The notes under the pieces are model-generated. The model was given only the letters and a program-made list of their open reading frames with translations, searched no databases and was not told where the DNA came from. The translations under genes and the position numbers were made by a program. Positions 63,419 to 64,000 of a stretch of 64,000 nt of DNA are shown here, piece by piece. Source of the DNA: Secundilactobacillus yichangensis (GTDB lineage: Bacteria; Bacillota; Bacilli; Lactobacillales; Lactobacillaceae); the NCBI RefSeq assembly GCF_016861565.1, contig NZ_BOLK01000003.1, positions 62,001-126,000 of the forward strand, in the 5' to 3' direction. Positions within the stretch are counted from its first letter, which is position 1, and the number at the start of each line of letters is the position of its first letter.

Positions 63419-63460
63419 AAATAAGGCCACTCAGATTTTCTAACCTGAGTGGCCTTATTC
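63419..63460. terminator. Terminator after the LPQTN gene at the right edge
   Basis: AATAAGGCCACTCAG pairs perfectly with CTGAGTGGCCTTATT around ATTTTCTAAC. It closes the minus-strand surface-protein gene. The gap 63215-63418 upstream of it shows nothing further that I recognise. Confidence 0.85.
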
Positions 63461-63487
63461 ATATTCCTATTAAGCTATTTCAGTAAT

Positions 63488-64000
63488 TTAATCCCGCTTC
63501 CGCTTCTTCAGCCCCAGCGCACTCATCAATAAGCTCAATCCGAGTACACCAAGTCCAGCCGCGGCATTTTCATCCGTTTCGTTAGTCTGTGGCAATTGCC
63601 CTTGAGCAGCGTTTCCTTGCTGACTGTTAGCCTGAGCAGTTGTCACACCACTATTATTGTTCTGAACTGCAGAACCGTCACTGACCGACTGGCTGTTTCC
63701 AGTCGCTTGTCCTTCAGAAGCAGATCGACCAGTTTCAGTTGTTTGACTATCAGGACCCGTGGTGCTTGTGTCACCACCAGCATCCGTCGTCGTGCTATTG
63801 TCATCAGCTGGTGCCGGTTGACTGCCGTTGCCGCCATCTGGTACAACAACGGTTGGATTTCCACCACCATTTTCTACAACTGTTGGATCACCGGTTTCAC
63901 CGCCGCCTGTTGTAGGCGGATTAGTCGGCGTCGTACTTGGAGCAGTGTCCGGAACCTCTTCTTTAGTTCCGACTGCAATGCCTGGTCCAACTTCTGCTTT
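63488..64000 (-). CDS. LPQTN wall-anchored surface protein (C-terminal part; N-terminus off window)
   Basis: The last 170 residues of a surface protein that runs off the right edge. They form a Pro/Gly/Thr/Ser/Asn-rich stalk (PDTAPSTTPTNPPTTGGG, then Gln/Asn/Ser-rich), followed by the sortase motif LPQTN, a membrane helix (AAAGLGVLGLSLLMSALGL) and KKRKRD. The stop is the TTA at 63488-63490. The stalk composition and anchor are like those of the giant adhesin at 47.4-59.4 kb, so the window holds at least two wall-anchored proteins. Binding domains are not visible. Confidence 0.88.
   Translation of the reverse strand, partial: KAEVGPGIAVGTKEEVPDTAPSTTPTNPPTTGGGETGDPTVVENGGGNPTVVVPDGGNGSQPAPADDNSTTTDAGGDTSTTGPDSQTTETGRSASEGQATGNSQSVSDGSAVQNNNSGVTTAQANSQQGNAAQGQLPQTNETDENAAAGLGVLGLSLLMSALGLKKRKRD

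Noticed and set aside
63419-63460. Third copy of the variable-hairpin element (contains ACTCAGATTTTCT)
   Set aside because: Only a short word is shared; the structure is a plain 15-bp terminator stem with no outer frame.

Overview
This window is chromosomal DNA of a low-to-mid GC lactic acid bacterium, most likely a Lactobacillaceae member near Lactiplantibacillus, Levilactobacillus or Secundilactobacillus. The assignment rests on protein style: a GatCAB-CamS-LigA-PcrA block, KxYKxGKxW and LPQTN surface proteins, a FGGY gluconokinase with GntP, a one-domain gamma-glutamylcysteine ligase, and a D-Ala ligase carrying the Phe typical of D-Ala-D-Lac ligases. The species cannot be fixed from sequence reading alone. 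Both ends cut a gene: ntdP on the left and an LPQTN surface protein on the right.

Layout. 1-6.7 kb: ntdP (partial), recX, flavodoxin, a YihY membrane protein, UDP-GlcNAc 2-epimerase, a CsbB/GtcA-type lipid-linked sugar pair, MarR, UspA and tRNA-Arg(CCT). 6.8-10.6 kb: DEAD-box helicase, Gfo/Idh/MocA oxidoreductase, a small DUF4828-like protein and a membrane-anchored GH25 domain that has lost its catalytic acids. 10.6-16.3 kb: gluconate locus (RpiR regulator divergent from gntK-gntP, with a clear operator inside the gntK promoter), then an APC permease. 16.3-29.5 kb, minus strand: gshA, rlmD, dagK, gatB-gatA-gatC, camS, ligA, pcrA. 29.7-34.2 kb: a PurK-like ATP-grasp protein with eroded motifs, DUF2179 membrane protein, xpt, menA and a polyprenyl-synthase-like protein with eroded Asp motifs. 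34.3-40.5 kb: cytochrome bd genes (cydA, cydB, cydD, cydC). With menA these point to haem- and menaquinone-dependent respiration. 40.7-47.3 kb: DUF2187 protein, GGDEF diguanylate cyclase, ddl, an ECF S-component, and an NAD module (niaP, nadC, nrtR).

47.4-64 kb is accessory surface DNA: one 3991-residue wall-anchored adhesin with 16 MBG-like modules and 12 mucin-binding-like repeats, an AT-rich gap, an SDR dehydrogenase, a frameshifted HigA-like antitoxin, two small secreted proteins, a membrane-anchored exported protein and a second LPQTN protein.

The least expected signal is a pair of intergenic elements (about 17981-18095 and 34255-34362) on opposite strands. They share conserved outer flanks but carry unrelated, long, near-perfect hairpins inside. 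Other points of interest are three proteins with familiar folds but missing catalytic residues, and candidate operators at the gluconate, NAD and glycosyltransferase promoters.
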